Shown: positions 34,119 through 44,700, counted from the first letter of the stretch. The stretch: 64,000 nucleotides of DNA from Pirellulales bacterium (GCA_016935315.1 JAFGRD010000042.1:25746-89745); one strand, 5' to 3'. Made by a program: numbers and translations. Notes: a model not told the origin generated them from the sequence alone.

Positions 34119-37100
34119 ATGGGGAAGGCTCTGCGAAACTGGCGGCGGTGCTACGTCGTGTGGTGGCCTGTGGCATGGGGATGCCTGATCACGTTGGCGT
34201 CATCGATGCCCGCGACGGCGGCGGAAGTCGAGCCGGCCGGGTCGTTCGTGATTCCGGCCTGGGCCTTCGACCGCGGCAACGCCAAGACCTTTACGCAGCA
34301 ATGGGCCGATGCCGGGCCCATGGTGGCCTTTGGCGGCGAATATCCCGTCGAGATCGAGTACGACATCGACTTTCCCATCGGCACGGCGTATACCCTGAAC
34401 GTCTGCTACGCGGCAGCCGAGGCCCGGCCCGTAGAAATCCAACTCGACGAAAGAAAACTGGGGGACTGTTGCCGCGCGCCCACCGGCAGTTGGAATACCA
34501 GCGGGGCGCGGTGGGAGGCCACGCAATTGCCCTGGTTCGCTCCGGGCAAGCACACACTGAAGCTGCAACGCAACGGGGCGTTTCCCCACGTGGTCAGCCT
34601 GCGGTTCGACTCCCACGAGCCCTTTCCCGTCGACTGGAAGCTGCATCGCCCCAACGCCCGAACGCTCGACAGCCCGCCGCCGGTGCCCAAGTCGCTCCGG
34701 TATGCGCCGGGCAACGTCGACGTGACCGCCTTGCGACTGGCGATCGAGGATTTGACAGGGACGTTCGGCCCGCGGTATTCCAAAGGTCCCGAATACATGG
34801 CCCGGTTGGCCGAACTGGAAGCGAAGCAGAAGGTGCTGTCTCGCGCACCGGCGGAGGGGACCGAACCGCTCAACGATGCGCTGGTCGCCCTGCGGCGCGA
34901 AGCCCTGTTGGCCAATCCGCTGTTGGATTTCGACCAGCTCTTGCTGGTGAAGCGTCCGGCCGGCGCCCCCAACCTGGGGTTGCCGCGAAACTGGCAAAGC
35001 AATTCGTGCCTGCCGAGAAGCGGCTATGACGACGCCATCGAGGTCCTTTCGCCGCTTGCCCCCGACGGCCAGCTAAAGACCCTGTTTCGGCCCAAGGGCG
35101 GCAAGTTCGTCGGTGACGTCGACCTGCACTTCAACGCCGATCGGCTGCTGTTCTCCATGCGGGGCACCAACGACCGCTGGCAGATCTTCGAGATCGCCGC
35201 CGGCGCCCCGCCGCGCCAACTGACCGGTGAGCAGCCCGACGTGGACAGCTACGACGCCTGTTACCTGCCCAGCGGCAAGATCCTCTTCACCTCGACCGCC
35301 TGTTTCGTGGGCGTGCCGTGCGTCTACGGCAGCTCGCACGTAGCGGTGCTCTACGTGATGGACGCCGACGGCCGCAATATCCGCCAACTCGGCTTCGACC
35401 AGGAGCACGACTGGTGCCCCGCCGTGCTGAACAACGGTCGCGTGTTATATACGCGCTGGGAATACACGGACACGCCCCACTCCCACACCCGGCTGCTGTT
35501 CCACATGAACCCCGATGGCACCGAACAGATGGAATATTACGGCAGCAATTCCTATTGGCCCAACTCGATCTTCTACGCGCGGCCGATTCCCGGCCATCCG
35601 ACCAAGGTCGTCGGCATCGTCGGCGGGCACCACGACAACCCGCGAATGGGCGAGCTGGTCGTGTTCGATCCCGTGCATGGCCGGCACGAGGCCAAGGGCG
35701 CCCTACAGCGGATTCCCGGCCGCGGCAAAAAGGTCGAGGCGATCATTGCCGACGGTCTCACGCGAGGCAGTTGGCCGAAGTTCCTTCATCCGTACCCCCT
35801 GAGCGAGAAGCACTTCCTCGTTTCGTGCAAGCCCACGCCGCAGTCGCTCTGGGGCATCTACCTGGTCGACACGTTCGACAACATGGTGCTGATCAAGGAG
35901 TTGCCCGGCTACGCGCTGTTCGAGCCAATCCCGGCCCGCAAGACGGCCAGACCGCCGGTCGTGCCCGAGAAGGTCAACCTCGCCAGCAAGGAGGCGCTGG
36001 TCTACATCTCCGACATTTACATGGGCGACGGGCTCAAGGGGATTCCCCGCGGCACGGTCAAGTCGCTGCGAATCTTCACGTACCATTTCTCTTACCAGGG
36101 CATGGGCGGGCTGCTGGGCGTCATCGGCATGGACGGGCCCTGGGACATCAAACGCGTCGTCGGCACGGTGCCCGTCCATCCCGACGGCTCCGCCCTGTTC
36201 CACCTGCCCGCCAATCTGCCCGTCTCACTGCAACCACTGGACGAAGACGGCAAGGCCCTGCAACTGATGCGGAGTTGGATGACGGCCATGCCGGGCGAAG
36301 TGGTCTCCTGCAGCGGGTGCCACGAGCCACAGAGCACCGCGCCCGTCATCAAACAGACCATCGCCGCCCACCGGCCGCCGGCGAAGATCGAACCGTGGTA
36401 TGGGCCGCTGCGGGGGTTCAGCTATCCACGGGAAGTGCAGCCGGTCGTCGACAAGTATTGCGTCGGGTGCCACGACGGCCAGCCCCGGCCCGACGGCTCC
36501 CGGATCGCCAACCTGCGGGGCGACGTGAAGCTCTCCGACTGGAGTTCGGTCACGCCCGGCAACGGCGGTGGCCATGCCGGCAAGTTCTCGGTCGGCTACG
36601 CTGAGCTGCACCGCTACGTCCGCCGGCCCGGCATCGAGAGCGACTACCATCTGCTCACACCCATGGAATTCCATGCCGACACCACGCAGTTGGTCCAGAT
36701 GCTCCGCAAGGGCCACCACAACGTGAAGCTCGACGCCGAGGCCTGGGACCGGTTGACCACCTGGATCGACCTGAATTGCCCCTACCACGGCACCTGGGGC
36801 GAGGAGCTGCACGACCCGGGCGTCCAGCGACAGCGGCGGCGCGAGCTGCTGAAGCTCTACGCCAACGTCGACGACGATCCCGAGGCCGTGTTCGAGGCCT
36901 CTCGCCAGCCGGTCGCGCCCGTGATGCCCGAACCGCTGTCGGCCGAGGAACCCGAGACGGTAGCCATTGCGAATTGGCCGTTCGACGCGGCCGAAGCAAG
37001 GCGCCGCCAAGCGGCCGTCGGAACCGTCGTGCGGCAAGCGGTGGAGTTGGGCAGGGGCCTGACCATGGAACTTGCGCTGATTCCGCCCGGCGAGTTCGTC

Positions 37101-37892
37101 ATGGGCAGCCCCGCCGGCGAAACGGACGAGCGACCGTCCGCACGCATCCGCATCGATAGGCCGTTTTGGATCAGTATTTGTGAAGTGAGCAATGCTCAGT
37201 ACGCCCTGTTCGACCCCGGCCACGACAGCCGCGTGGAAACCAAAAACGCCTACCAGTTCGGCGTCCACGGCTATCCGGTCAATCGGCCCGACCAACCGGT
37301 CGTTCGGGTTTCCTGGCACCGGGCGATGGCCTTTTGTCGCTGGCTTTCCCAGAAGACGGGCCGGCAGTTCTCGCTGCCGACCGAGGCCCAATGGGAATAC
37401 GCGTCTCGGGCAGGCGCGGCCACGCCGTTTTTCTTCGGCGACTTCCAAGCCGATTTCTCGCCATTTGCCAATTTGGCCGACGCCACAATGACCGAGTTCG
37501 CCAGCGATCCCTACACGGTCGACTCGCCATTGAAGAATCCCCCCAAGTACGACGACTGGATCCCCAAGGATTCCCGCTTCAACGACGGATCGCTGCTCTC
37601 GGTCGCGCCCGGCAAGTACCTCGCCAACCCCTGGGGCCTTTATGACGTGCACGGCAACGTGGCCGAATGGACTCGAACCGCCTATTGTCCTTATCCATAC
37701 CGCAGTGAAGACGGCCGCGACGACGCATCGGCCCCGGGCCGGAAGGTCGTCCGCGGCGGCTCGTGGCGAGATCGCCCCAAGCGCTGCACGTCGAGCTTCC
37801 GCCTGGCTTACCAGCCGTATCAAGGCGTCTATAACGTCGGTTTCCGCATCGTGTGCGAAGCCCAGCCAGACAAGCTGGCGGCGAGGGATTGA
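34119..37892 (+). CDS. Secreted hydrazine-synthase-alpha-like protein with two CxxCH motifs and a SUMF1/FGE-type domain
   Basis: 1257 residues. ATG 34119 is chosen (GAGGGAG 8 nt upstream) over an in-frame GTG at 34110. Signal peptide ~1-38. A beta-sandwich-like N-terminal domain (~40-180) is followed by a linker and a large propeller-like region (~300-700; FTSTACFVGVPCVYGSSHVA, QEHDWCPAVLNNGRVLYTRW, GIVGGHHDNPRMGELVVFD) that resembles the middle domain of hydrazine synthase alpha. Two c-type haem motifs follow, CSGCH (~731) and CVGCH (~781). A formylglycine-generating-enzyme-type domain occupies ~980-1250 (LIPPGEFVMGSPAGETDERP, FSLPTEAQWEYASRAG, VRGGSWRDRPKRCTSSFRL). There the first of the paired active-site Cys is replaced, so it is probably not a true formylglycine generator. 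No beta or gamma hydrazine-synthase genes are nearby. Likely a periplasmic haem protein of unknown activity. Confidence 0.78.
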   Translation: MGKALRNWRRCYVVWWPVAWGCLITLASSMPATAAEVEPAGSFVIPAWAFDRGNAKTFTQQWADAGPMVAFGGEYPVEIEYDIDFPIGTAYTLNVCYAAAEARPVEIQLDERKLGDCCRAPTGSWNTSGARWEATQLPWFAPGKHTLKLQRNGAFPHVVSLRFDSHEPFPVDWKLHRPNARTLDSPPPVPKSLRYAPGNVDVTALRLAIEDLTGTFGPRYSKGPEYMARLAELEAKQKVLSRAPAEGTEPLNDALVALRREALLANPLLDFDQLLLVKRPAGAPNLGLPRNWQSNSCLPRSGYDDAIEVLSPLAPDGQLKTLFRPKGGKFVGDVDLHFNADRLLFSMRGTNDRWQIFEIAAGAPPRQLTGEQPDVDSYDACYLPSGKILFTSTACFVGVPCVYGSSHVAVLYVMDADGRNIRQLGFDQEHDWCPAVLNNGRVLYTRWEYTDTPHSHTRLLFHMNPDGTEQMEYYGSNSYWPNSIFYARPIPGHPTKVVGIVGGHHDNPRMGELVVFDPVHGRHEAKGALQRIPGRGKKVEAIIADGLTRGSWPKFLHPYPLSEKHFLVSCKPTPQSLWGIYLVDTFDNMVLIKELPGYALFEPIPARKTARPPVVPEKVNLASKEALVYISDIYMGDGLKGIPRGTVKSLRIFTYHFSYQGMGGLLGVIGMDGPWDIKRVVGTVPVHPDGSALFHLPANLPVSLQPLDEDGKALQLMRSWMTAMPGEVVSCSGCHEPQSTAPVIKQTIAAHRPPAKIEPWYGPLRGFSYPREVQPVVDKYCVGCHDGQPRPDGSRIANLRGDVKLSDWSSVTPGNGGGHAGKFSVGYAELHRYVRRPGIESDYHLLTPMEFHADTTQLVQMLRKGHHNVKLDAEAWDRLTTWIDLNCPYHGTWGEELHDPGVQRQRRRELLKLYANVDDDPEAVFEASRQPVAPVMPEPLSAEEPETVAIANWPFDAAEARRRQAAVGTVVRQAVELGRGLTMELALIPPGEFVMGSPAGETDERPSARIRIDRPFWISICEVSNAQYALFDPGHDSRVETKNAYQFGVHGYPVNRPDQPVVRVSWHRAMAFCRWLSQKTGRQFSLPTEAQWEYASRAGAATPFFFGDFQADFSPFANLADATMTEFASDPYTVDSPLKNPPKYDDWIPKDSRFNDGSLLSVAPGKYLANPWGLYDVHGNVAEWTRTAYCPYPYRSEDGRDDASAPGRKVVRGGSWRDRPKRCTSSFRLAYQPYQGVYNVGFRIVCEAQPDKLAARD

Positions 37893-37906
37893 CGCCTGTT
37901 TTCGCT

Positions 37907-37943
37907 CCCGTTTCGATCCAGGGGGCCCTTCTCCTGAAACGGG
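37907..37943. terminator. Possible bidirectional hairpin between convergent genes
   Basis: CCCGTTTC (37907-37914) and GAAACGGG (37936-37943) form a perfect 8-bp stem around a 21-nt loop that itself contains GGGGGCCC. It lies 15 bp past the stop at 37892, between two convergent genes. No clear T-tract. Confidence 0.3.
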
Positions 37944-38047
37944 CGAAGGCCGCTACGGATGACGTGCGCAAGATTCTCGATGCGGCGCGAGAGGGAACCC
38001 CTCGGCGCAGTTCCCGACGACACCGTGCCTCCTCTTGCCATCCCGGC

Positions 38048-38812
38048 TCACAGTCTCACCGGGATTCCTCGCTCGGCCAGGTATTGTTTCATCTCCCGGA
38101 TGGAGAAGGTGCCGAAATGGGCAATGGAGGCCACCAGCACGGCGTCGGCGTGTCCTTCGGTGATTGCCTCGTAGAGGTGCTCCAGAGCGCCCGCCCCGCC
38201 CGAGGCAATCACGGGAACGCTCACGGCGTCGGCGATGGCGCGGGTCATGGGGATGTCGTAGCCGGTCTGCATGCCGTCGGTGTCCATGCTGGTCGGCAGG
38301 ATGGCGCCGGCGCCGAGCGACTCGGCCTTGGCGGCCCACTCGACGGCGTCGATGCCCGCGCCTTCCGTGCCGCCGCGGATCGTGACTTCAAAACCGGACG
38401 GCAGCGTATCGGATTCTCGCGTGTCGATGGCCACGGTGAGTCTCTCGGAACCGAATTCGTCGGCGATCTCTTGGATGAGCTGGGGATTGCGGACGGCCGC
38501 CGTGTTGATGGAGACCTTCGAGACTCCGACGTCCAACAGGGCCCGCACGTCGTCGACACTCCGAATGCCGCCGCCGACGGTCAGCGGGATGGAAATCCGG
38601 TCGACCGTGCGTTGGACTGCGTCGATCATGGTTTGGCGGTTTTCGAGCGTGGCCGTGATGTCGAGAAACACGAGCTCGTCGGCGCCGGCGTCGCTGTAGG
38701 CCGCCCCGTTCTCGGCCGGATCGCCCACGTCCTTGAGGTTCACGAAATTCACGCCCTTGACCAGGCGGCCGTCTTTGACGTCCAGGCAGGGAACGATTCT
38801 GCGATAGTCCAT
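38048..38812 (-). CDS. hisF: Imidazole glycerol phosphate synthase cyclase subunit
   Basis: 254 residues from ATG 38812, with AAGGAG 8 nt upstream; full length for HisF (~250-260). TIM barrel with both half-barrel phosphate sites and catalytic Asp in [18 protein letters not shown] (Asp11) and [14 protein letters not shown] (Asp130 equivalent). [33 protein letters not shown] and [17 protein letters not shown] are diagnostic. It uses ammonia supplied by HisH to close the imidazole ring in histidine biosynthesis, also releasing AICAR. The gene stands alone here; hisH and other his genes are not in the window. Confidence 0.96.
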   Translation of the reverse strand: MDYRRIVPCLDVKDGRLVKGVNFVNLKDVGDPAENGAAYSDAGADELVFLDITATLENRQTMIDAVQRTVDRISIPLTVGGGIRSVDDVRALLDVGVSKVSINTAAVRNPQLIQEIADEFGSERLTVAIDTRESDTLPSGFEVTIRGGTEGAGIDAVEWAAKAESLGAGAILPTSMDTDGMQTGYDIPMTRAIADAVSVPVIASGGAGALEHLYEAITEGHADAVLVASIAHFGTFSIREMKQYLAERGIPVRL

Positions 38813-38922
38813 CGAGGTCTCCTTTTCTTGAAGCGGAGGGGGCTGCTGTCAACTTGGAAACGCGAACGGTCGTCGGATGATCGGTGGCGGCAAGCTGGGC
38901 GACATCATCCGGCAAGGGAACA

Positions 38923-40461
38923 TCAGCCGCCCCATCCCAGGTAGTGCAGATAATCCATCAGCCAGGGGTGTACCCAGGGGTTCCAGGTCGGGTAGCTGGC
39001 CGAGAGGACCGAGAGAACCAGCAGGACCAGCGCGATCCCGCGAGTCCATCGCCGCCCCGCCATGGCGTCGGCGGCGGGCAGCATCACCGCCAGCCACAAC
39101 GGCGAGAACCAGAACATCCAGCGAAACCCGCTGGTCACACCTCCATAGTTGCGATGGTGCTGTCCCCGGGTGAGATAAAACGCCAGGCAAACGGCCGTGA
39201 CTCCGCCGATCAGCAACGCCAACTGCCGAAGCTGGGGGTCGCGCCGCCGACACAGCCAGATCACGGTTCCCGCGGCGCTGAGCAGCCAAACGGGCGTGAG
39301 CGAAAAAACCCCATGATGGCCGACGACGATGTGGGCGGCGTAGACCAACGGCGACGGCTCGCCGCGGTCGACGCCCGCCGGATTCTCCCAGTAGCTCCGG
39401 TGGGTCTTGCCGTTGCGCTGATACTCGTAGCGGTACCAGTTGTCGTCGGGATTCGTCTCGCTGCGGTGCAGGTAGGGCGGCTTGAGATCTTCGTGGGCGA
39501 TCCAATTCGTGGCGAAAAACGCGCCCCCGACGACCAGCACGGCCGGCAAGTAGCCCAACATGGTTCGGCTGGGCGCCTTCCACAACAACGCCAGGCTGAG
39601 CGCGCCGAACAACGTCAGGGCAGGCAGTTCGTTGGCGGCCGCAAAGGCGGCAAAGAACCCGGCGACGACGAAATAGCGCCACCGGCGCTCATCGTCGAAC
39701 CAGATCCGCACGGCGGCGTACAGGGCCACGGCGGCACTGATCGCAGCGGGTAAGTGGTTGTTGATCACCACGGCGAACGTGGTCAAATACGTGCCGAACG
39801 CGGCGGCGGCCATCACCAGCAACCGGCCCCAATCCGTCGTGCCGAACCGTTCGATCAGCCGGGCCAGCAGCCAGAAGTAGACCAACAGCGGCAGCAGGTT
39901 GACCGTCACCAGCATGAACCGCCCCACAACGTAAGGATGCGTCTCCAGAGTCATGCCGGTCAGACGGTGGATCAGCCAGTATTCGGCGGCCATCATCGTG
40001 GGAAACAGCGGCGGCTTGCTCGAATAGAGGTGCCCATCGTGCTTGACCATGTCGATCGTGTCCCAGCCCGGCTCCTGGATCACCCGGTCGATCGCATACG
40101 GGTGCCCTTCCACTCGCAGGTCGTCCTCAACCAGCGCACGGACCGTACACCAGCGGCTGCGGTCGTTGCCGCTAAGGAATGGGCGGCGGAGCCGGGCCCA
40201 GCCCCAAAGATCGTCCTTCTCTGCGATTTGGGCCAGTCTGCGCTCGAGGGCCTCACCCCGGACGCCGGCTCGCTGGAGCTTCGTCCGCTCACGGTCGAGC
40301 CGCTCGTCGACCTTCTTCACGCGGTAGTTCTCCAGGGCGATCTTGTCGATCGAGTCGACCGCCAGAACGCGGCCGAGCACGACAGCGGTGCTCAGCGCAA
40401 TCAACAGTGTGTACACGTTGCGGCGAAGTTGGGCTCGGCTCTCGGCGATGGAGTCGTTCAT
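38923..40461 (-). CDS. Polytopic membrane protein, glycosyltransferase-39-like
   Basis: 512 residues from ATG 40461. One N-terminal transmembrane helix is followed by a charged extracytoplasmic stretch (~45-150; VKHDGHLYSSKPPLFPTMMA) and then about ten helices. The layout, an acidic/aromatic loop after helix 1 then many helices, resembles GT-C fold glycosyltransferases of the ArnT/GT39 kind, though a clear DxD is not seen. It starts 45 bp after the stop of a dolichyl-phosphate-sugar-synthase-like GT2 gene. A plausible scheme is that GT2 makes a polyprenyl-phosphate sugar and this protein uses it on the outer face (inference). Confidence 0.62.
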   Translation of the reverse strand: MNDSIAESRAQLRRNVYTLLIALSTAVVLGRVLAVDSIDKIALENYRVKKVDERLDRERTKLQRAGVRGEALERRLAQIAEKDDLWGWARLRRPFLSGNDRSRWCTVRALVEDDLRVEGHPYAIDRVIQEPGWDTIDMVKHDGHLYSSKPPLFPTMMAAEYWLIHRLTGMTLETHPYVVGRFMLVTVNLLPLLVYFWLLARLIERFGTTDWGRLLVMAAAAFGTYLTTFAVVINNHLPAAISAAVALYAAVRIWFDDERRWRYFVVAGFFAAFAAANELPALTLFGALSLALLWKAPSRTMLGYLPAVLVVGGAFFATNWIAHEDLKPPYLHRSETNPDDNWYRYEYQRNGKTHRSYWENPAGVDRGEPSPLVYAAHIVVGHHGVFSLTPVWLLSAAGTVIWLCRRRDPQLRQLALLIGGVTAVCLAFYLTRGQHHRNYGGVTSGFRWMFWFSPLWLAVMLPAADAMAGRRWTRGIALVLLVLSVLSASYPTWNPWVHPWLMDYLHYLGWGG

Positions 40462-40506
40462 CGGCTTGTTGCACTCGCGTGTGCTGGTTTGTTGACTGAG
40501 GCCGGC

Positions 40507-41493
40507 TCACTCCGTGTCGGATTCGGCTCGGCCGGTGCGTTCGGCGATCGAGTAGGCCTTGATATCGGGATCGTGGTAGGCAATGAACAATTCGGCGACG
40601 AATCCGATCGACATCAATTGGCCGCCCAACAGCAACAGGGCAATCGAATACAGCGCCAAGGTGGGATGCTCAGCCAGGTTGTACTCTTCTACGGAGAGCA
40701 CACCGGCGATCCACGGCAGTCGGGACCAGGTCCAGCGAGCGGCCAGATACGTCAGCCCAAACACTCCCAGGAAGAAAGACGTCAGCCCCAGCGTGCCCAA
40801 CAGGTGTTGCGGCCGCTGGCCGAACCCGGTAAGGAACTTCACCGTCAACAGATCCAGGAAACCTTTGATGATGCGCGTCACGCCATATTTCGAGTGGCCG
40901 AACTTCCGGGCGCGGTGCTGAACGATGACTTCGCCGACGCGATAACCCCGGGCGGCCGCCAAGACCGGGACGAACCGGTGCAACTCGCCGTAGAGGCGCA
41001 CCTCGTCGAAGATCTCCCGCCGGTAACATTTCATGCCGCAGTTGTGGTCGTGCAGCTCCACGCCCGTGAGCTTGCTGACCATCCAATTGAACACGCGAGA
41101 GGGGCCCACCTTGTGCCAGGGATCGTGGCGGACCTTCTTCCAACCGCTGACCACGTCCAGGTCCTTTTCCATCTCTGCCAGGAAACGGGGGATCTCGCGG
41201 GGGTCGTCCTGCAAGTCGGCGTCGAGCGTCATCACCAATTCACCCCGGGCCTGGGCGAAGCCGGCGCTCAGCGCCGCCGCCTTGCCGAAGTTGCGGCGGA
41301 AACGCAGACCACGCACCCGAGAATCCGACGCCGCCAACTGCCGAATGATCTCCCACGAACGATCCGTGGAGCCGTCGTCGACAAAGACAACGTCCAGCGT
41401 GTACCCTTCGGCGGCTGCCACCTCGCCGAGTTCCCGGTGCAAGGCTTCAAGACTATCTTCTTCGTTGAAGACGGGAATCACGGCGGAAAGCAT
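40507..41493 (-). CDS. Family 2 glycosyltransferase, polyprenyl-phosphate sugar synthase type
   Basis: 328 residues from ATG 41493 (MLSAVIPVFNEEDSLEALHR); the frame continues to TTG 41544 but no ribosome site supports those codons, and they overlap a repeat fragment. The GT-A domain (~1-230) has VVFVDDGSTDRS, the acceptor/metal motif MTLDADLQDDPREI (DxD), GMKCYRREIFDEV, and ARKFGHSKYGVTRIIKGFLD. Two C-terminal transmembrane helices (~235-310) are as in GtrB/ArnC-type enzymes. It transfers a sugar from a nucleotide donor to polyprenyl phosphate at the inner face. The downstream GT-C-like gene probably uses the product. Confidence 0.88.
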   Translation of the reverse strand: MLSAVIPVFNEEDSLEALHRELGEVAAAEGYTLDVVFVDDGSTDRSWEIIRQLAASDSRVRGLRFRRNFGKAAALSAGFAQARGELVMTLDADLQDDPREIPRFLAEMEKDLDVVSGWKKVRHDPWHKVGPSRVFNWMVSKLTGVELHDHNCGMKCYRREIFDEVRLYGELHRFVPVLAAARGYRVGEVIVQHRARKFGHSKYGVTRIIKGFLDLLTVKFLTGFGQRPQHLLGTLGLTSFFLGVFGLTYLAARWTWSRLPWIAGVLSVEEYNLAEHPTLALYSIALLLLGGQLMSIGFVAELFIAYHDPDIKAYSIAERTGRAESDTE

Positions 41494-41523
41494 CGGCGGG
41501 CTCTTTGGCGGGAGTGAGGCAAT

Positions 41524-41544
41524 CATTTGCAGTGCAAACATCAA
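41524..41544 (-). repeat. Solitary end sequence of the 99-bp element
   Basis: The 21 bp match the terminal segment of the palindromic element (18 of 21 identical to the end at 61942-61962, CATTCGCAATGCAGACAT type), without the internal palindrome. They lie just upstream of the GT2 start on its coding strand. Confidence 0.4.
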
Positions 41545-41690
41545 TAAGATAACCGAAATGGCAGCGCCAAGCCAATGGGGGCGTTACAAGTCGTGTGTTC
41601 ACAGCATCTTGCGTCGTTGCGTACACGGGGCGTCGCGGGCCCGTCCTGGTGCGGGGCGGCGCCATGGCCGGATAAACTCGCCCCGCAAGA

Positions 41691-41733
41691 AAGCAAACGG
41701 GCCATCCGTTTCGGATGGCCCGTTCGTTTGCTT
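41691..41733 (-). terminator. Strong rho-independent-type hairpin after the four-lectin protein
   Basis: Arms AAGCAAACGGGCCATCCG and CGGATGGCCCG-TTCG-TTTGCTT pair almost perfectly around TTT, with one 4-nt bulge. It lies 20 bp beyond the stop codon at 41753, and on the minus strand it is followed by a short T-rich segment. Confidence 0.8.
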
Positions 41734-41752
41734 TGGCAGGTCTGAAGCTGCC

Positions 41753-44700
41753 TTACGCGGCCCGCCTCCTCCTCCGCCACAGCAGCCCGAGGGCCAGAAG
41801 GCCGGAAGCCAGGAGAGCAAGCGTGCCGGGCTCGGGCACGACGATCAGGTTCGCCGTGAAGGTGCCCTTCGCGTTGTCGATCGTGTACGTCATGCCGAGA
41901 TCCTGCAGCAGATCAACAGCCTGACTGCCATCAGATCCGAGGATGTCACCGAGGAAATGCACGCCGTTGAGCGCGAAACCCCAACCCCCGCTGACACGGC
42001 CGTCGGTATCTTCCGTGAAGAGACCCAGGTTGTCGGCCGGCTCGCCGGTGAACACGCTCGAGTCGGAGGTGAGCACGTAACTGTTGATGCTCACGCCCTT
42101 GGTGTCCAGGTAGACGCCTTCGCCGGGTACAACCACCAAGCTGACCTCTCCACCGTCAGCCGACTTGCCGGGATCCATCGCCGCGTACGGATCCTGCATG
42201 CCGAAGAGGTTGGCAGCCAGGATCGCCTGGATGTCGAGGCCGTTGACGAGCTGATTACCGTCGAAATCGCCCTCCGTCCAGTCGGCAACCACATCAAGAC
42301 GGCCGAACTTGTTGGCCGCCAGGATGTTCTGGATGTCGATACCGTTGACAAACCGGCTGCCGTCGGTGTCGCCCGGGGCCGCCTGGAGGATGTCGACCAC
42401 GACCGACTTCTCGTTATAGGTAACCGGCTGGCCATTGGCGCCGCCGTCGGTCGCAAACACTCCGTAACCGACGTGATCGCCCGCGGCCGGCTCGTACTCG
42501 AACCACCAGCCGATGGCGGGCTCTCCGACGTCCGAGACGCTCATGATCGTCACGCTCGAATCACCCCAAGGCCCCGGTTTCGGCGAGTCCGGGTCCGGCG
42601 ACGCCGGGGGAACCATGCTCAGGGCCTTCAGCGACAGCGTGCCCGCCAACCAGATGTCTCCGGTTGCCGTGGCCAAATCGTTGCCCGACTGGCTGAGCTC
42701 GCAAAGGTACGTGGCGTCGTCGCTGAGCTCGAGAGACCCATTGACGTTCAGCGTCCCGACCGAGCCTCCGGGGCTCAGCGTGTCACGAACCAAGACATCG
42801 CCCACGATCGAGGCGACCGCGCCGCCACTGACGTTGGCAAAGGCGGGTGCGGCGCCGGTGAGCGTGACCGTCACCCCATCTTCGATGTACAGGTCACCGA
42901 GGGTGGTCTCGCCGTGGGCCAACTCGATCGTGGAATCGCTTACCACCAGGAAATTGGCCGATTCGGCCACGATGGGCGCGGGGTTCAGGGCGTTGGTGAA
43001 GTTGGTGACCCTCAAGTCGGCCCAAGCCCCGCCGGTCCCACCGCCGAAGCCAAAGTATCCCAGGCCGTCAGTCGCGCCGATCGTCGTGGCGATATCGATC
43101 ACATACGACGTGCTGAAGGTCTGCGCGGTCACGAGGTCCTCCATCCCCACAACCAACGTGCCCTCGTGATAGTCCATCACCATGTGGATCGGATTGGTCA
43201 ATCGCACGTCGATGGGAGCCGTGGGTTGGCCGGCATCCAGCGCCCCGTTGGTCCCCAAGTGGACGTCGCTGGTGTTCCAGAAGTTGAACCGCACTCCAAC
43301 GCTCTCGGTCATGCCGCCGTAGCCACGGCTACCCGTGGCGGCTGGTCCGGCTGCGTTGTTCTGGATGATGAAGCTCCACTCGTCCGCCGGCGTGCCGGAA
43401 TGGGCGACCATCGAATAGTCGAACTCCGCCCGGAAGTTGTTGACGTCCTGCTTCGTGTTGAAGAAGACGTTACCGGTCTGGCTGAAGTCGTAGCAGATTT
43501 GGAGTTCGTCTTCGGCGATCAGGTTGGCGCTGCCGGAGAAGGTATACTCCGAACCGTCGCCGAACCCGTAGATATCGCCACCGATATAGTCTGCCTGGAT
43601 CCGCAGGACACCGCCGTTGAGAACCAGGTCCTGCTCGGTGCCCAAATCGGCACCGGTCACGCCGAACGTATTGGTGCCATCGGCGTAGAACGTGTTGGGC
43701 GCCACGCGAAGATTGTCGCTGACGTCGAACCGGTGGGCTCCCGTGTCGGCCGTCCCGCCGTCGAGAGTCATGACCCCGGCGCCCAGATTGGCACTCAGGG
43801 TCGCCTGACCGCCAACGAGGGTCAATTCGGTCGCACTGCCGCCGCCGGAGAAGTTGACCTGTCCGCCGACGACCTCGACGCCGCCGGGCCCGGCGATGGG
43901 TCCGCCGACGTTCAGCGTATAGTCGTCGGTCGACCGTAGCTGCAACGTGGCGTTGTTCACCGTCAAGGGCTTGGCGGCGCTGCCCACGGTCACCGTGACC
44001 GGGCCGGGCGCCCCGACGCCAAAGCCGCCGGTTCCGCCGGTCAAGACGCCGTTGGCCTCCACGGTTACGGCATCGTAGTAGGTGACGTCCTCACCCGTGT
44101 TGCGAGCCGCCAACACGATCTCGCCGCCGCTGATGCGCAGGCCGGCCGCGTTGAAGGGATTGGCCTTGGCAACCGCGGACGGCACGCCGATCAGACGGCC
44201 GCCGACCGCGTTAAAGGTGGCTGCCTCCAGGTTCACGTTTTCCTGGTCGAGCACCAGATCGCCGCCGCCATACTTGGAGATCACCGCGCTGGTGCCCTGG
44301 CCGTCGATCACGCTCAACTGGGTCGTGACCTGGGGATTGAAGCCGATCGCCGTGGCAGCCGGGTCGATCGCCGTCGAGGCCATGGTGATTCCCAACGGCG
44401 CGCCGCTGGTGGTCAGTGTGCCGTTGACCATGGTCAACGGGCCGAAAACGGCGCTGAGATCGGTCACCGGGGCCAGCGTCGAGTCGCCGGTCACCGTCAA
44501 CTCCACGCTGCTGGCGTCCAGCGAGTCGCGATAATCGACCACCATATCGCCGGTGGACCACAGTCCCGCCTGAAGCGGATCACCGGGGTTGATCTCGATC
44601 ATATTCCCCCAAAGGGCATCCACGGCCGCCTGATCCGCCGGGTTGGTCCAGCCGGGCAGCCCGCGGACTTCCATCACGTCGCCGCCGCCTCGTTCGTAGA

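Noticed and set aside
37861..37885. Hairpin GCCAGACAAGCTGGC as terminator of the HZS-like gene
   Set aside because: It is inside the coding sequence just before the stop and the stem is short; the later arms at 37907-37943 are a better candidate.
34119..37892. True hydrazine synthase and anammox metabolism
   Set aside because: Only an alpha-like region is present, fused to a SUMF1-type domain; no beta/gamma subunits, hydrazine dehydrogenase or other anammox genes are in the window.
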